Origin: Amycolatopsis sp. CA-128772
GTDB taxonomy: Bacteria > Actinomycetota > Actinomycetes > Mycobacteriales > Pseudonocardiaceae
Assembly (NCBI RefSeq): GCF_002904295.1
Contig: NZ_PPHG01000048.1
Coordinates: forward strand, 1-64,000
Direction of reading: 5' to 3'
DNA length: 64,000 nucleotides
The notes beneath the pieces are model-generated. The model was not told where the DNA came from and made no database searches. It worked only from the letters and a program-made list of their open reading frames with translations. Below are positions 7,133 to 19,400 of the stretch, piece by piece. Position 1 is the first letter of the stretch. Each line of letters opens with the position of its first letter. The position numbers were made by a program, and so were the translations under genes.

Positions 7133-7339
7133 ATGAGTGTTACGCAGGTGAAAATCGCGTTGAGCGGTGGACCGGCCGAACTGGCGGCGACGGAACGCAG
7201 CGTACTGGCGTCCGCGCTGGACCGCACGCTCAAGATCCGCCACGGGGCCGGCTACGAACACTTTGTGCACGGCGGGGAGTTCGAGGCCGGCGACATCGCG
7301 GTCTTCCGGTGGTCGCACCGCACGAAGATCGCCGAATAG
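7133..7339 (+). CDS. Small DUF5988-like protein
   Basis: 68 residues from ATG 7133, preferred over the upstream in-frame ATG at 7082 because GTGGAGG (7121-7127) precedes it and 7082 would lie almost at the predicted transcript start. The pattern KIALSGGPAELA near the N-terminus and the end FRWSHRTKIAE match what I recall of DUF5988, a family of small proteins found beside actinobacterial natural-product clusters. Their function is unknown. No signal peptide, membrane helix or metal-binding motif is visible. It is the first gene of the apparent PKS operon, 28 bases before the P450, so it would be co-induced with the assembly line. Family call from memory of the C-terminal motif. Confidence 0.7.
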   Translation: MSVTQVKIALSGGPAELAATERSVLASALDRTLKIRHGAGYEHFVHGGEFEAGDIAVFRWSHRTKIAE

Positions 7340-7367
7340 CGCCCGAATCCCTCCCGGAAAGGTTTCC

Positions 7368-8558
7368 ATGACCGACGCAATTTCCTTCGAGGAGCCGTGG
7401 GCGCGAATCGACAAGTTCGATCCGCCCGCGATATTCGACACCCTCCGCGAAGAACGGCCGCTCGCGAAGATGGTTTATCCGGACGGGCACGTCGGCTGGA
7501 TCGTTTCCAGCTACGAGCTGGTGCGCGAAGTGCTCAGCGACCCGCGGTTCAGCCACAGCTGCGAGGTCGGCCACTTCCCGGTGACGCACCAGGGCCAGGT
7601 CATCCCGACCCACCCGCTGATCCCCGGGATGTTCATCCACATGGACCCCCCGGAGCACACCCGGTACCGCAAGCTGCTGACCGGTGAGTTCACCGTCCGC
7701 CGCACGAGCCGGCTCATCCCGCGCGTCGAAGCCGTGGCCGCCGAGCAGATCGAGGTCATGCGCGCGCACGGGGCGCCGGCGGACCTGGTGGCCGACTTCG
7801 CCAAGCCGCTCGTCCTGCGGATGCTGGGCGAGCTGGTCGGGCTGCCCTACGCCGAACGCGACCGGTACGTGCCCGCGGTGACGCTCCTGCACGACGCGGA
7901 AGCGGACCCGGCGGAGGCGGCGGAAGCGTACGGGCAGGCGCAGGCCTTCTTCGACGAGGTCATCGAGCGGCGGCGTCAGGAGCCGCAGGACGACCTCATC
8001 AGCTCCCTCGTCAACGAGGACCTGACCCTGGAAGAGCTGCGCAACATCGTCACCCTGCTGCTGTTCGCGGGCTACGAGACCACGGAAGGTGCGCTGTCCG
8101 TCGGCACCTTCGCGCTGCTGCACCACCCGGACCAGCTGGCGAAGCTGCGCGCGGAGCCGGCGAAGCTCGACGCCGCGATCGAGGAACTCCTGCGCTACAT
8201 CACCGTCAACCAGTACCACACCTACCGCACCGCGCTGGAGGACCTGAAGCTCGACGGCGAGTTGATCAAGGAGGGCGACACGGTCACGGTGTCGCTGCCC
8301 GCCGCCAACCGGGACCCGGCCAAGTTCGGCTGTCCCGCGGAGCTGGACCTCGAGCGCGACACCTCCGGGCACGTCGCGTTCGGGTTCGGCATCCACCAGT
8401 GCCTCGGCCAGAACCTCGCCCGCATCGAACTCCGGGCCGGCTTCACCGCGCTCCTGCGGGCGTTCCCCGGCCTCCGCCTGGCCGTCCCGGCCGACGAGGT
8501 TCCGCTGCGGCTGAAGGGTTCCGTCTTCTCGGTGGAGAAGCTCCCGCTTTCCTGGTGA
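7368..8558 (+). CDS. Cytochrome P450 (Orf0-like) upstream of rifA
   Basis: 396 residues from ATG 7368, after CCGGAAAGG (7354-7362). All P450 landmarks are present: the I-helix oxygen-binding motif [14 protein letters not shown], the ExxR motif in EELLRY, and the haem loop [15 protein letters not shown] whose Cys ligates the iron. Length and motifs fit soluble bacterial class I P450s that take electrons from ferredoxin. The corresponding gene in A. mediterranei is called orf0; its exact reaction is uncertain to me. Oxidative tailoring of the ansamycin is the likely role because it sits 41 bases before rifA on the same strand. No ferredoxin gene is adjacent. P450 assignment is certain, substrate inferred. 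Confidence 0.9.
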   Translation: MTDAISFEEPWARIDKFDPPAIFDTLREERPLAKMVYPDGHVGWIVSSYELVREVLSDPRFSHSCEVGHFPVTHQGQVIPTHPLIPGMFIHMDPPEHTRYRKLLTGEFTVRRTSRLIPRVEAVAAEQIEVMRAHGAPADLVADFAKPLVLRMLGELVGLPYAERDRYVPAVTLLHDAEADPAEAAEAYGQAQAFFDEVIERRRQEPQDDLISSLVNEDLTLEELRNIVTLLLFAGYETTEGALSVGTFALLHHPDQLAKLRAEPAKLDAAIEELLRYITVNQYHTYRTALEDLKLDGELIKEGDTVTVSLPAANRDPAKFGCPAELDLERDTSGHVAFGFGIHQCLGQNLARIELRAGFTALLRAFPGLRLAVPADEVPLRLKGSVFSVEKLPLSW

Positions 8559-8599
8559 GCGTTCTTCCCCTCCGAACGTCCGAAAGGATCTGCGGCACG

Positions 8600-10446
8600 G
8601 TGCGCACCGATCTCATCAAGCCACTTCACGTCGCACTCCTGGAGAACGCGACCCGTCATGCCGGCAAGGTCGCCTTCGCCGACGACCACCGGGCGGTCAG
8701 CTACGGCGAGCTCGAGGCGCGGACGCGCCGGCTCGCCGGGCACTTGGCCGCTTTGGGCGTCCGGCACGGCGACCGGGTGGCGATCTGCCTCGGCAACCGC
8801 GTGTCCACTGTGGAGAGTTACTTCGCGGTGCTGCGCGCGGGCGCCATCGGCGTGCCGCTCAACCCCGGCGCGGCGACGGCCGAGCTGGAGTACCCGCTGG
8901 CCGACAGCGGGGCGGTCGCCGTCATCACCGACGCGACGCAGGTGGCGCGGCTGGAGTTCGCGCCGGACGTCCGGCTGCTCGTGACGGGCGACGACGTCCC
9001 GGCGGGCGCCCACGCCTACGACGAGCTCGCCGTCAGCGAACCGGCCGAGCCCGCGCCGGACGACCTCGGGCTCGACGAGCCGGCCTGGATGTTCTACACG
9101 TCCGGGACGACCGGCCGGCCCAAGGGCGTCCTGTCGACCCAGCGCAACTGCCTCTGGTCCGTCGCTTCCTGCTACGTCCCGTTCCCCGGACTGTCCGACG
9201 CGGACCGGGTGCTCTGGCCGCTCCCGCTGTTCCACAGCCTGTCCCACATCGCCTGCGTGCTGTCGGCGACCGTGGTCGGCGCCACCGTGCGGATCGCGGA
9301 CGGCAGTTCCGCCGACGACGTCATCCGGCTGCTCCGCGCGGAGGACTCGACGTTCCTGGCCGGCGTGCCCACCACCTACCACCACCTGGTGCGGGCCGCC
9401 CGGCAGCGCGGGTTCACCGCGCCGGGCCTGCGGATCGGCCTGGCCGGGGGCGCGGTCCTCGGCGCCGGGCTGCGCAGCGAGTTCGAGGAGACCTTCGGCG
9501 TTCCGCTGATCGACGCCTACGGCAGCACCGAAACCTGCGGCGCCATCACGATGAACCCGCCGGACGGCGCCCGCGTCGACGGGTCCTGCGGCCGGCCGGT
9601 GCCGGGCGTCGGGGTGCGCGTCGTCGACCCCGACACCGGGATAGAGGTTCCCGCCGGCCAGGAGGGCGAGGTCTGGGTCAAGGGGCCGAACGTGATGGTC
9701 GGCTACCACAACAGCCCCGAGGCGACGGCCGCGGCGATGCGGGACGGCTGGTTCCGGACCGGCGACCTGGCCCGCCGCGACGACGCCGGGTACTTCACCA
9801 TCTGCGGCCGGATCAAGGAGCTCATCATCCGGGGCGGGGCCAACATCCACCCCGGCGAGATCGAGGCGGTCCTGCGCACGGCCGACGGCGTCGCCGACGC
9901 GGCGGTCGCCGGTGCCCCGCACGACTCGCTCGGCGAGGTGCCGGTCGCGTACGTCATCCCCGCGCCGGCCGGGTTCGATCCCGCGGCGCTGATCGAAAAG
10001 TGCCGCGAACAGCTTTCCGCGTACAAGGTGCCGGAGCGGATCATCGAGGTCGCCCACCTCCCGCGGACCGCGTCGGGCAAGATCCGGCGGGGCCTCCTGG
10101 CCGGCGAGCCCGGCGAGCTGCGGTACGTCGCGGCCGAACACGCGGAGGAGGCGCGGCAGGCCGACGAGGCCGTCGCGGCGGCGCTGCGGGCGCGCCTGTC
10201 CGGTTTGGACGAACGCGGGCAGCGTGAACTTCTGGAAGAGCTCGTCCGCACCCAGGCCGCCGACGTGCTGGGGCAACCCGTCCCGGCCGGACGCGCGTTC
10301 CGCGAGCTGGGCTTCACCTCGCTGGCCGTCGTCGAGCTGCGCAACCGGCTGACCGAGCACACCGGGCTCTGGCTGCCCGCGAGCGCCGTCTTCGACCACC
10401 CGACGCCGTCGGCGCTGGCCGCCCGCGTCCGGGCCGAGCTGCTCGG
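8600..10446 (+). other. RifA loading module: CoA ligase-like domain and ACP
   Basis: The adenylating domain has the P-loop [11 protein letters not shown] (from residue 166), YGSTET (307) and the C-terminal catalytic lysine in TASGKIRRG (Lys494). It activates AHBA as acyl-AMP and transfers it to the ACP. The ACP pantetheine site reads GFTSL (Ser574) rather than the usual GFDSL seen in the extension modules. Confidence 0.92.
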
Positions 10447-13400
10447 GCTGACGCAGGCCGTCGCCGAGCCGGTGGTGGCGGCCGACCCGGACGAGCCGAT
10501 CGCGATCGTCGGGATGGCCTGCCGGTTGCCGGGCGGGGTCGCTTCGCCGGAAGACCTGTGGCGGCTGGTGGCCGACGGCGTGGACGCCGTTTCCGGCTTC
10601 CCCGGCGACCGCGGCTGGGACCTGGACAACCTGATCGACCCCGACCGGGAACGCGCCGGGACGTCCTACGTCGGCCAAGGCGGGTTCCTGCACGACGCCG
10701 GGAACTTCGACGCGGGGTTCTTCGGGATCTCGCCGCGGGAAGCCGTCGCGATGGACCCGCAGCAGCGGCTCCTGCTGGAGACGTCGTGGGAGGCCCTGGA
10801 AAACGCCGGGGTCGACCCGATCACGTTGAAGGGCACCGACACCGGCGTGTTCTCCGGCCTGATGAACCAGGGCTACGGGGCCGGCGCGGCCGCCCCGGAG
10901 CTGGAGGGTTTCGTCACCACCGGCGTGGCGTCGAGCGTCGCGTCCGGGCGCGTGTCGTACGTGCTCGGGCTGGAAGGCCCGGCGGTCACCGTCGACACGG
11001 CGTGTTCGTCGTCGCTGGTCGCGATGCACCTGGCCGCGCAGGCCCTGCGGCAGGGCGAGTGCTCGATGGCCCTGGCCGGCGGGGTCACGGTGATGGCGAC
11101 GCCGGTTTCGTTCGTGGAGTTCTCCCGCCAGCGGGCGCTGGCCCCCGACGGCCGGTGCAAGGCGTTCGCGGCGGCCGCCGACGGCACCGGCTGGTCCGAG
11201 GGTGTCGGCGTGGTCGCGCTGGAGCGGCTGTCGGTGGCGCGCGAGCGTGGTCACCGGGTGCTGGCCGTGCTGCGCGGCAGTGCGGTCAACTCCGACGGCG
11301 CGTCCAACGGGCTCACCGCCCCGAACGGCCTGTCGCAGCAGCGGGTCATCCGCCGCGCGCTGGCCGCGGCCGGGCTGGCCCCGTCCGAGGTGGACGCCGT
11401 CGAGGCGCACGGGACCGGGACGACCCTCGGTGACCCGATCGAGGCGCAGGCGTTGGTGGCGACCTACGGCCAGGAGCGGGAGACGCCGCTGTGGCTCGGC
11501 TCGCTGAAGTCGAACATCGGCCACGCGCAGGCGGCCGCCGGCGTCGCCGGGGTCATCAAGATGGTGCAGGCCCTGCGGCACGAGGTGCTGCCGCCGACGC
11601 TGCACGTCGACAAACCGACACAAGAGGTGGACTGGTCCGCCGGCGCCGTGGAACTGCTGACGGAAGCCCGCGAGTGGCCGCGGACCGGACGGCCGCGCCG
11701 GGCCGGCGTTTCGTCCTTCGGGGTCAGCGGGACCAACGCGCACCTGATCATCGAGGAAGCACCCGCCCGAGAGCCGGTGGCTGCGCCGGACGCCGCGGTG
11801 GTGCCGCTGGTGGTGTCGGCGCGGAGCAGGGAAGCGCTGTCCGGGCAGGCCGGGCGGCTGGCGGCCTTCCTCGAAGGCGATGTCTCGCTGACCGAGGTGG
11901 CCGGGGCGCTGGTGGCGCGTCGTGCGGTGCTGGACGAACGCGCGGTCGTCGTGGCCGGTTCGCGTGCGGAAGCCGTGGCCGGGCTGCGGGCGCTGAACCC
12001 GGCCGGTCCGGCGACGCCGGGCAAGGTCGTGTGGGTGTTCCCCGGGCAGGGGACGCAGTGGGCCGGGATGGGCCGCGAACTGCTGGACGACTCCCCGGTG
12101 TTCGCCGCGCGGATCGCCGAGTGCGCGGCCGCGCTGGAACCGTGGATCGACTGGTCGCTCATCGACGTGCTGCGCGGCGAGGGTGACCTGGACCGGGTCG
12201 ACGTGCTGCAGCCCGCCTGTTTCGCGGTGATGGTGGGGCTGGCCGCGGTGTGGGAGTCCGTGGGCGTGCGCCCGGACGCCGTCGTCGGCCACTCGCAGGG
12301 CGAGATCGCCGCCGCGTGCGTGTCGGGTGCGCTGTCGCTGGAAGACGCGGCGAAGGTGGTTGCCCTGCGCAGCCAGGCCATCGCGGCGGAACTGTCCGGC
12401 CGCGGCGGGATGGCGTCGGTCGCACTGGGCGAGGACGACGTGCGCTCGTGGCTGGCGGACGGGGTCGAGGTGGCCGCGGTCAACGGCCCGGCGTCCGTGG
12501 TGATCGCCGGGGACGCCGACGCCCTCGACGCGACCTTGGAAACCCTGTCCGGTGAAGGAATCCGCGTGCGGCGGGTGGCGGTGGACTACGCGTCCCACAC
12601 CCGGCACGTCGAAGACATCCGCGACACCCTCGCCGGGACCCTGGCCGGAATCCGCGCGCAGGCGCCGACAGCGCCGTTCTACTCGACCGTCACGAGCGAA
12701 TGGGTGCGGGACGCCGGCGTGCTGGACGGCGGCTACTGGTACCGCAACCTGCGCAACCAGGTCCGGTTCGGCGCGGCCGCGAGCACCCTGATCGAGCAGG
12801 GCCACACGGTGTTCGTCGAGGTCAGCGCGCACCCGGTGACGGTGCAGCCGCTGAGCGAGCTGACCGGGGACGTCGTCGTCGCCGGGACGCTGCGGCGGGA
12901 CGACGGTGGCCTGCGCCGGCTGCTGACGTCGATGGGCGAGCTGTTCGCCGCCGGCGTCGACGTGGACTGGACTCCGCTCGCGCCCGCCGGTGGCTGGGTC
13001 GACCTGCCGACCTACGCCTTCGACCACCGGCACTACTGGCTCGAGCCGGCCGAACCGGCGCCGGCCGGCGACCCGCTGCTGGGCACGATCGTCAGCACGC
13101 CCGGTGCGGACCGCCTCACGGCCGTGGCCCGGTGGACGCGCCGGACGCAGCCCTGGGCGGCGGCCGGCCTGGTCCCGAACGCGGCGCTGGTCGAGGCGGC
13201 CATCCGGCTCGGCGACCTGGCCGCGACCCCCGTCCTCGCCGAACTGACCATCGACGCGCCCGTGGTGCTGCCGGCCCGCGGTGGCCGGGACGTCCAGCTG
13301 CTCGCCGGCGAACCCGGCGAGCGGGGGCGGCGGCCGATCGAGGTCTTCTCCCGCGAGGCGGACGAACCGTGGACGCGGCACGCCCACGGCACCCTGGCCC

Positions 13401-16400
13401 CTCCCGCCGCCGCCGAGGCGGCCGGCCCGCCGGCGGCGGGAGACGCCACCGACGTCACCGTGGCCGGCCTGCGGGACGCGGACCGGTACGGGATCCACCC
13501 CGCGCTGCTGGACGCCGCCGTCCGCACGGTCGTCGGCGACGACCTGCTCGCGTCCACCTGGACCGGGGTGTCCCTGCTGGCCGCCGGGGCCACGGCCGTG
13601 ACCGTGACACCGACGGCGACCGGCCTGCGGCTGACCGACCCGGCCGGGCAGCCCGTGCTGACCGTCGAATCCGTGCGCGGCACGCCGTTCGCCGCCGAAC
13701 CGGGGACCACCGACGCGCTCTTCCGCGTCGGCTGGCCGGAAATCCCGCTGCCCGCCGCCACCGATGCCGGCTTCCTGACTTACGAGGCCACGTCGGTCGA
13801 GGAGACGCTGGCGGCGCTCCAGGCCTGGCTGGCCGATCCCGCGGAGACCCGGCTGGCCGTGGTCACCGGGGACTGCGCCGAACCCGAAGCGGCCGCGATC
13901 TGGGGCCTGGTGCGCTCGGCGCAGTCCGAGCACCCGGGCCGGATCGTGTTGGCCGACCTCGACGACCACGCCGTGCTGCCCGCCGTCGTGGCGAGCGGGG
14001 AACCGCAGGTCAGGGTGCGGGACGGCGTCGCGTCGGTGCCCCGGCTGGCCCGGGTCGCGCCCGAGCGGGACGCGCGGCCGCTCGACCCCGAGGGGACCGT
14101 GCTGATCACCGGCGGCACCGGCACGCTCGGCGCGCTGACCGCCCGGCACCTCGTCACCACCCACGGCGTCCGGCACCTGGTGCTGGTCAGCCGGCGCGGG
14201 GAAGCTCCCGAACTGCAGGAAGAGCTGACCGCGCTGGGCGCCTTCGTCACCGTCGCCGCCGGCGACGTGGCCGACCGGGCGCAGCTCGAAGCCGTGCTGC
14301 GGGCGATTCCGGCCGAGCACCCGCTCACCGCCGTGATCCACACCGCCGGCGTCCTCGCCGACGGCGTCATCACCGAGCTGACCCCGGACCGGATCGGCGC
14401 TGTGCGGCGGCCGAAGGTCGAAGCCGCCCGGCTGCTGGACGAGCTCACCCGGGACGCCGACCTGGCCGCGTTCGTGCTCTTCTCCTCGGCGGCGGGCGTG
14501 CTCGGCAACCCCGGCCAGGGCGGGTACGCGGCGGCCAACGCCGAGCTGGATGCGCTGGCACGCCGGCGGAACAGCTTCGGTCTGCCGGCCGTGTCCATCG
14601 CCTGGGGCTACTGGGCGACGGTCAGCGGGATGACCGAACACCTGGGGGCCGCCGACCTGCGGCGCAACCAGCGGATCGGCATGTCCGGCCTGCCCGCGGA
14701 CGAGGGCATGGCCCTGCTGGACGCCGCCGTCGGCACCGGTGGCGCGCTGGTGGCGGCCAAGTTCGACGTCGCCGCGCTGCGGGCGACGGCGAAGTCCGGC
14801 GGCCCGGTCCCGCCGCTGCTGCGTGGCCTGGCGCCGCTGCCGCGCCGGACGGCCGCCCGGACCGCGTCGCTGACCGAGCGCCTGGCCGGGCTGGGCGAGA
14901 CCGAGCAGGCCGCAACCCTGCTCGACCTCGTCCGGCGGCACGCCGCCGAGGTGCTCGGCCACGCCGGCGTCGAGTCCGTCCACACGGGACGGACGTTCAA
15001 GGACGCCGGCTTCGACTCGCTGACCGCGGTGGAACTCCGGAACCGCCTCGCGGCCGCGACCGGGCTCACGCTGTCCCCGGCGATGATCTTCGACTACCCG
15101 AAGCCGCCGGCGCTCGCGGAACACCTGCGGACCAAGCTCCTCGGCGACAGCGCACCGCGGCCGGCCGAGATCGGGACCGCCGCGGCGGCCGACGAGCCGA
15201 TCGCCATCGTGGCCATGGCGTGCCGCTTCCCCGGCGGCGTGCACAGCCCGGAAGACCTGTGGCGGCTGGTGGCCGACGAGGTCGACGCGGTCACCGAGTT
15301 CCCCACCGACCGCGGCTGGGACACCGACCGCGTCTACCACGAGGACCCCGACCACGAGGGCACCACGTACGTCCGCCACGGCGCCTTCCTCGACGACGCG
15401 GCCGGGTTCGACGCCGCCTTCTTCGGCATCTCGCCGAACGAGGCCCTCGCCATGGACCCGCAGCAGCGGCTGCTGCTGGAGACGTCCTGGGAGCTGTTCG
15501 AGCGGGCCGCGATCGACCCGGCCACCCTGGCCGGGCAGGACGTCGGCGTCTTCGCCGGCGTCAACAGCCACGACTACAGCGTGCGGATGCACCGCGCCGC
15601 CGGCGTCGAGGGCTTCCGGCTCACCGGCGGCTCGGCCAGCGTCCTCTCCGGTCGCGTCGCCTACCACTTCGGCATGGAAGGCCCGGCCGTCACGGTCGAC
15701 ACGGCCTGCTCGTCTTCGCTGGTGGCGCTGCACATGGCGGTGCAGGCGCTGCAGCGCGGCGAGTGCTCGATGGCCCTGGCCGGCGGCGTGATGGTGATGG
15801 GCACGGTCGAGACGTTCGTCGAGTTCTCGCGGCAGCGCGGCCTGGCCCCCGACGGCCGGTGCAAGGCGTTCGCCGACGCCGCGGACGGCACCGGCTGGTC
15901 CGAGGGCGTCGGGCTGCTCCTGGTCGAGCGGCTGTCCGAGGCCCGGCGGAAGGGCCACCAGGTGCTGGCCGTGGTCCGCGGGTCCGCGGTCAACTCCGAC
16001 GGCGCGTCCAACGGCCTGACCGCCCCGAACGGCCCGTCCCAGCAGCGCGTGATCCGCAAGGCACTGGCCGCCGCCGGACTGTCCACTTCGGACGTCGACG
16101 CGGTGGAGGCGCACGGCACCGGCACGACCCTCGGCGACCCGATCGAGGCCGAGGCGCTGCTCGCCACCTACGGCCAGGAGCGCGAGCAGCCCCTGTGGCT
16201 GGGGTCGGTGAAGTCGAACCTCGGGCACACGCAGGCCGCGGCGGGTGTCGCGGGCGTGATCAAGATGGTCATGGCCATGCGGCACGGCGTGCTGCCCCGG
16301 ACGCTGCACGTCGACCGGCCGTCGTCCCACGTGGACTGGTCGGCCGGCGCGGTGGAGCTGCTGACCGAGGCCCGCGACTGGAAGCGCCACGGCCACCCGC

Positions 16401-19400
16401 GCCGCGCGGGCGTGTCCTCGTTCGGCATCGGCGGCACCAACGCGCACGTCGTCCTCGAAGAAGGTCCGGAACCGGCCGCGGTCGTGACGCCGGAGCCGGC
16501 CGAGTACCTCGTGCCGGTGCTCCTCTCCGCGCGTTCGGCGGCCGGGCTACGCGGGCAGGCCGCACGGCTCGCCGGCTTCCTCGGCGCTGACGTGCGCGTC
16601 CCCGACGTCGCCCACGCCCTGGCCACGACGCGTGCCCAGCTCGACCACCGCGCGGTCGTCCTCGCTTCCGACCGGGAACAGCTTCGCAGCGACCTCGCCG
16701 CCTTCGGTTCCGGTGTCGTGTCCGGAAAGCCGGTCGACGGCAAGCTGGCCGTCCTCTTCACCGGCCAGGGCAGCCAGTGGGCCGGCATGGGCCGCGCGCT
16801 CGCCGGGACCTTCCCCGTCTTCCGCGACGCCTTCGAGGCGGCCGGCCACGCCGTGGACGCGCACCTCGGCGGACGTCCGTTGCGCGAGGTCGTGTTCACC
16901 GACAGCACGTTGCTCGACCAGACGATGTACACGCAGGGCGCACTGTTCGCCGTGGAGACCGCGCTGTTCCGGCTCTTCGAATCCTGGGGCGTGCGGCCGG
17001 ACCTGCTCGCCGGCCACTCGATCGGCGAACTCGCCGCCGCGCACGTGTCCGGCGTGCTGGACCTGGCCGACGCGGGCGAGCTGGTCGCCGCGCGCGGCCG
17101 GCTGATGCAGGCCCTGCCCGCGGGGGGCGCGATGGTCGCCGTCCAGGCGACCGAGGACGAAGCCGCGCCCCTGCTCGGCGCCGCCGTCTGCGTGGCCGCG
17201 ATCAACGGCCCGGACTCCGTGGTGCTCTCCGGCACCGAAGACGCCGTGCTCGCGGTGGCGGCCGAACTGGCGGGTCGCGGCCGCAAGACCAAGCGGCTGA
17301 CCGTCAGCCACGCCTTCCACTCACCGCTGATGGAACCGATGCTCGACGAGTTCCGCGCGGTCGCGGAAGGCCTGACCTACCGGGCCGGTTCGATCCCCGT
17401 CGTCTCGACGCTGACCGGGCAGCCGGCCGCGCTCGACACGCCGGACTACTGGGTCGGCCAGGTGCGCAACGCCGTGCGGTTCGGCGACGCCGTCACCACG
17501 CTGAGCGGCGAGGGCGCGACGACGTACCTGGAGCTCGGCCCGGGCGGCGCGCTCGCCGCCATGGCCCTCGGCACGCTCGGCGGCTCGGAGCAGAGCTGCG
17601 TCGCGACCCTGCGCAGGAACGGCGAGGAGGTCCCCGACGTCCTGACCGCGCTCGCCGAACTGCACGTGCGCGGGGTGGCCGTGGACTGGACGGCCGTCCT
17701 CGACCGGCCGGTCACGGCGGTCGGGACCGTGCTGCCCACCTACGCCTTCCAGCACCAGCGGTTCTGGGTCGGCACCGGCGAACCGGGGGAGAGCACGCCC
17801 CCGGCGGAGCCGGTCGTGGCCCGGCCGGTGGCGGACGTCCTGGAGCTGGTCCGGGAGAGCGCCGCGGTGGTGCTCGGGCACCGGGACGCGGACGCGTTCG
17901 ACCTCGACCGGTCCTTCAAGGACCACGGGTTCGACTCCCTCAGCGCGGTCAAGCTGCGCAACCGCCTGCGCGACTTCACCGGCGTGGACCTGCCCAGCAC
18001 GCTGATCTTCGACTACCCGAACCCGGCCGTTCTCGCGGAGCACCTGCGGGCCGAACTGTCCGGCGAGCGTCCGGCGGCGCCGGCGACGGTGACGCGGGAC
18101 GTCTCCGACGAGCCGATCGCCATCGTCGGCATGAGCACCCGCCTGCCGGGCGGCGCCGACAGCCCCGAAGAACTGTGGAAACTCGTCGCCCAGGGCCGGG
18201 ACGCGGTGTCCGGCTTCCCGGTCGACCGCGGCTGGGACCTGGACGGCCTCTACCACCCGGACCCCGCCCACCCGGGCACGAGCTATACGCGTTCGGGCGG
18301 CTTCCTGCACGACGCGGCCCAGTTCGACGCCGGGCTCTTCGGCATCTCGCCGCGTGAGGCGCTGGCCATGGACCCGCAGCAGCGGCTGCTGCTGGAGACG
18401 TCCTGGGAGGCCCTGGAACGCGCGGGCGTCGACCCGCTGTCCGCCCGGGGCAGCGACGTCGGCGTCTTCACCGGGATCGTCCACCACGACTACGTGACGC
18501 GGCTGCGCGAAGTGCCCGAGGACGTCCAGGGCTACACCATGACCGGCACGGCTTCGAGCGTCGCGTCCGGCCGGGTGGCCTACGTGTTCGGCTTCGAGGG
18601 CCCGGCGGTCACGGTGGACACGGCGTGTTCGTCGTCGCTGGTCGCGATGCACCTCGCGGCGCAGGCGCTGCGGCAGGGCGAGTGCTCGATGGCGCTGGCC
18701 GGTGGCGCGACCGTGATGGCCAGCCCGGACGCGTTCCTGGAGTTCTCGCGCCAGCGCGGCCTGTCCGCCGACGGCCGCTGCAAGGCGTACGCCGAAGGCG
18801 CGGACGGCACAGGCTGGGCCGAGGGCGTCGGTGTCGTGGTGCTGGAGCGGTTGTCGGTGGCGCGTGAACGCGGCCACCGGGTGCTGGCGGTGTTGCGCGG
18901 CAGTGCGGTCAACCAGGATGGCGCGTCGAACGGCCTGACCGCGCCGAACGGGCCGTCGCAGCAGCGGGTGATCCGCGGCGCGCTGGCTTCGGCCGGGCTC
19001 GCACCGTCCGATGTGGACGTCGTGGAGGGCCACGGGACCGGGACCGCGCTGGGTGACCCGATCGAGGTCCAGGCGCTGCTGGCCACCTACGGGCAGGAGC
19101 GGGACCAGCCGTTGTGGCTCGGCTCGCTGAAGTCCAACATCGGGCACACGCAGGCCGCGGCCGGGGTGGCCGGCGTGATCAAGATGGTCATGGCCATGCG
19201 GCACGGCGTCATGCCGGCCACGCTGCACGTTGACGAGCGCACGAGCCAGGTCGACTGGGCCGCGGGCGCGATCGAGGTGCTGACCGAGGCCCGCGAGTGG
19301 CCGCGCGACGGCCGTCCGCGCCGGGCGGCGGTGTCCTCCTTCGGGGCCAGCGGCACCAACGCGCACCTGATCATCGAGGAAGGCCCCGCCGAGGAACCCG

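Noticed and set aside
13070-13720. Functional dehydratase in module 1
   Set aside because: The catalytic His region is replaced by [14 protein letters not shown]; only the fold remains.
8222-16447. Very long open frame on the minus strand (2741 codons) opposite rifA
   Set aside because: It mirrors the GC-rich codon pattern of rifA, is rich in Arg/Gly/His/Asp without domains, and covers functional PKS motifs; it is an antisense shadow.
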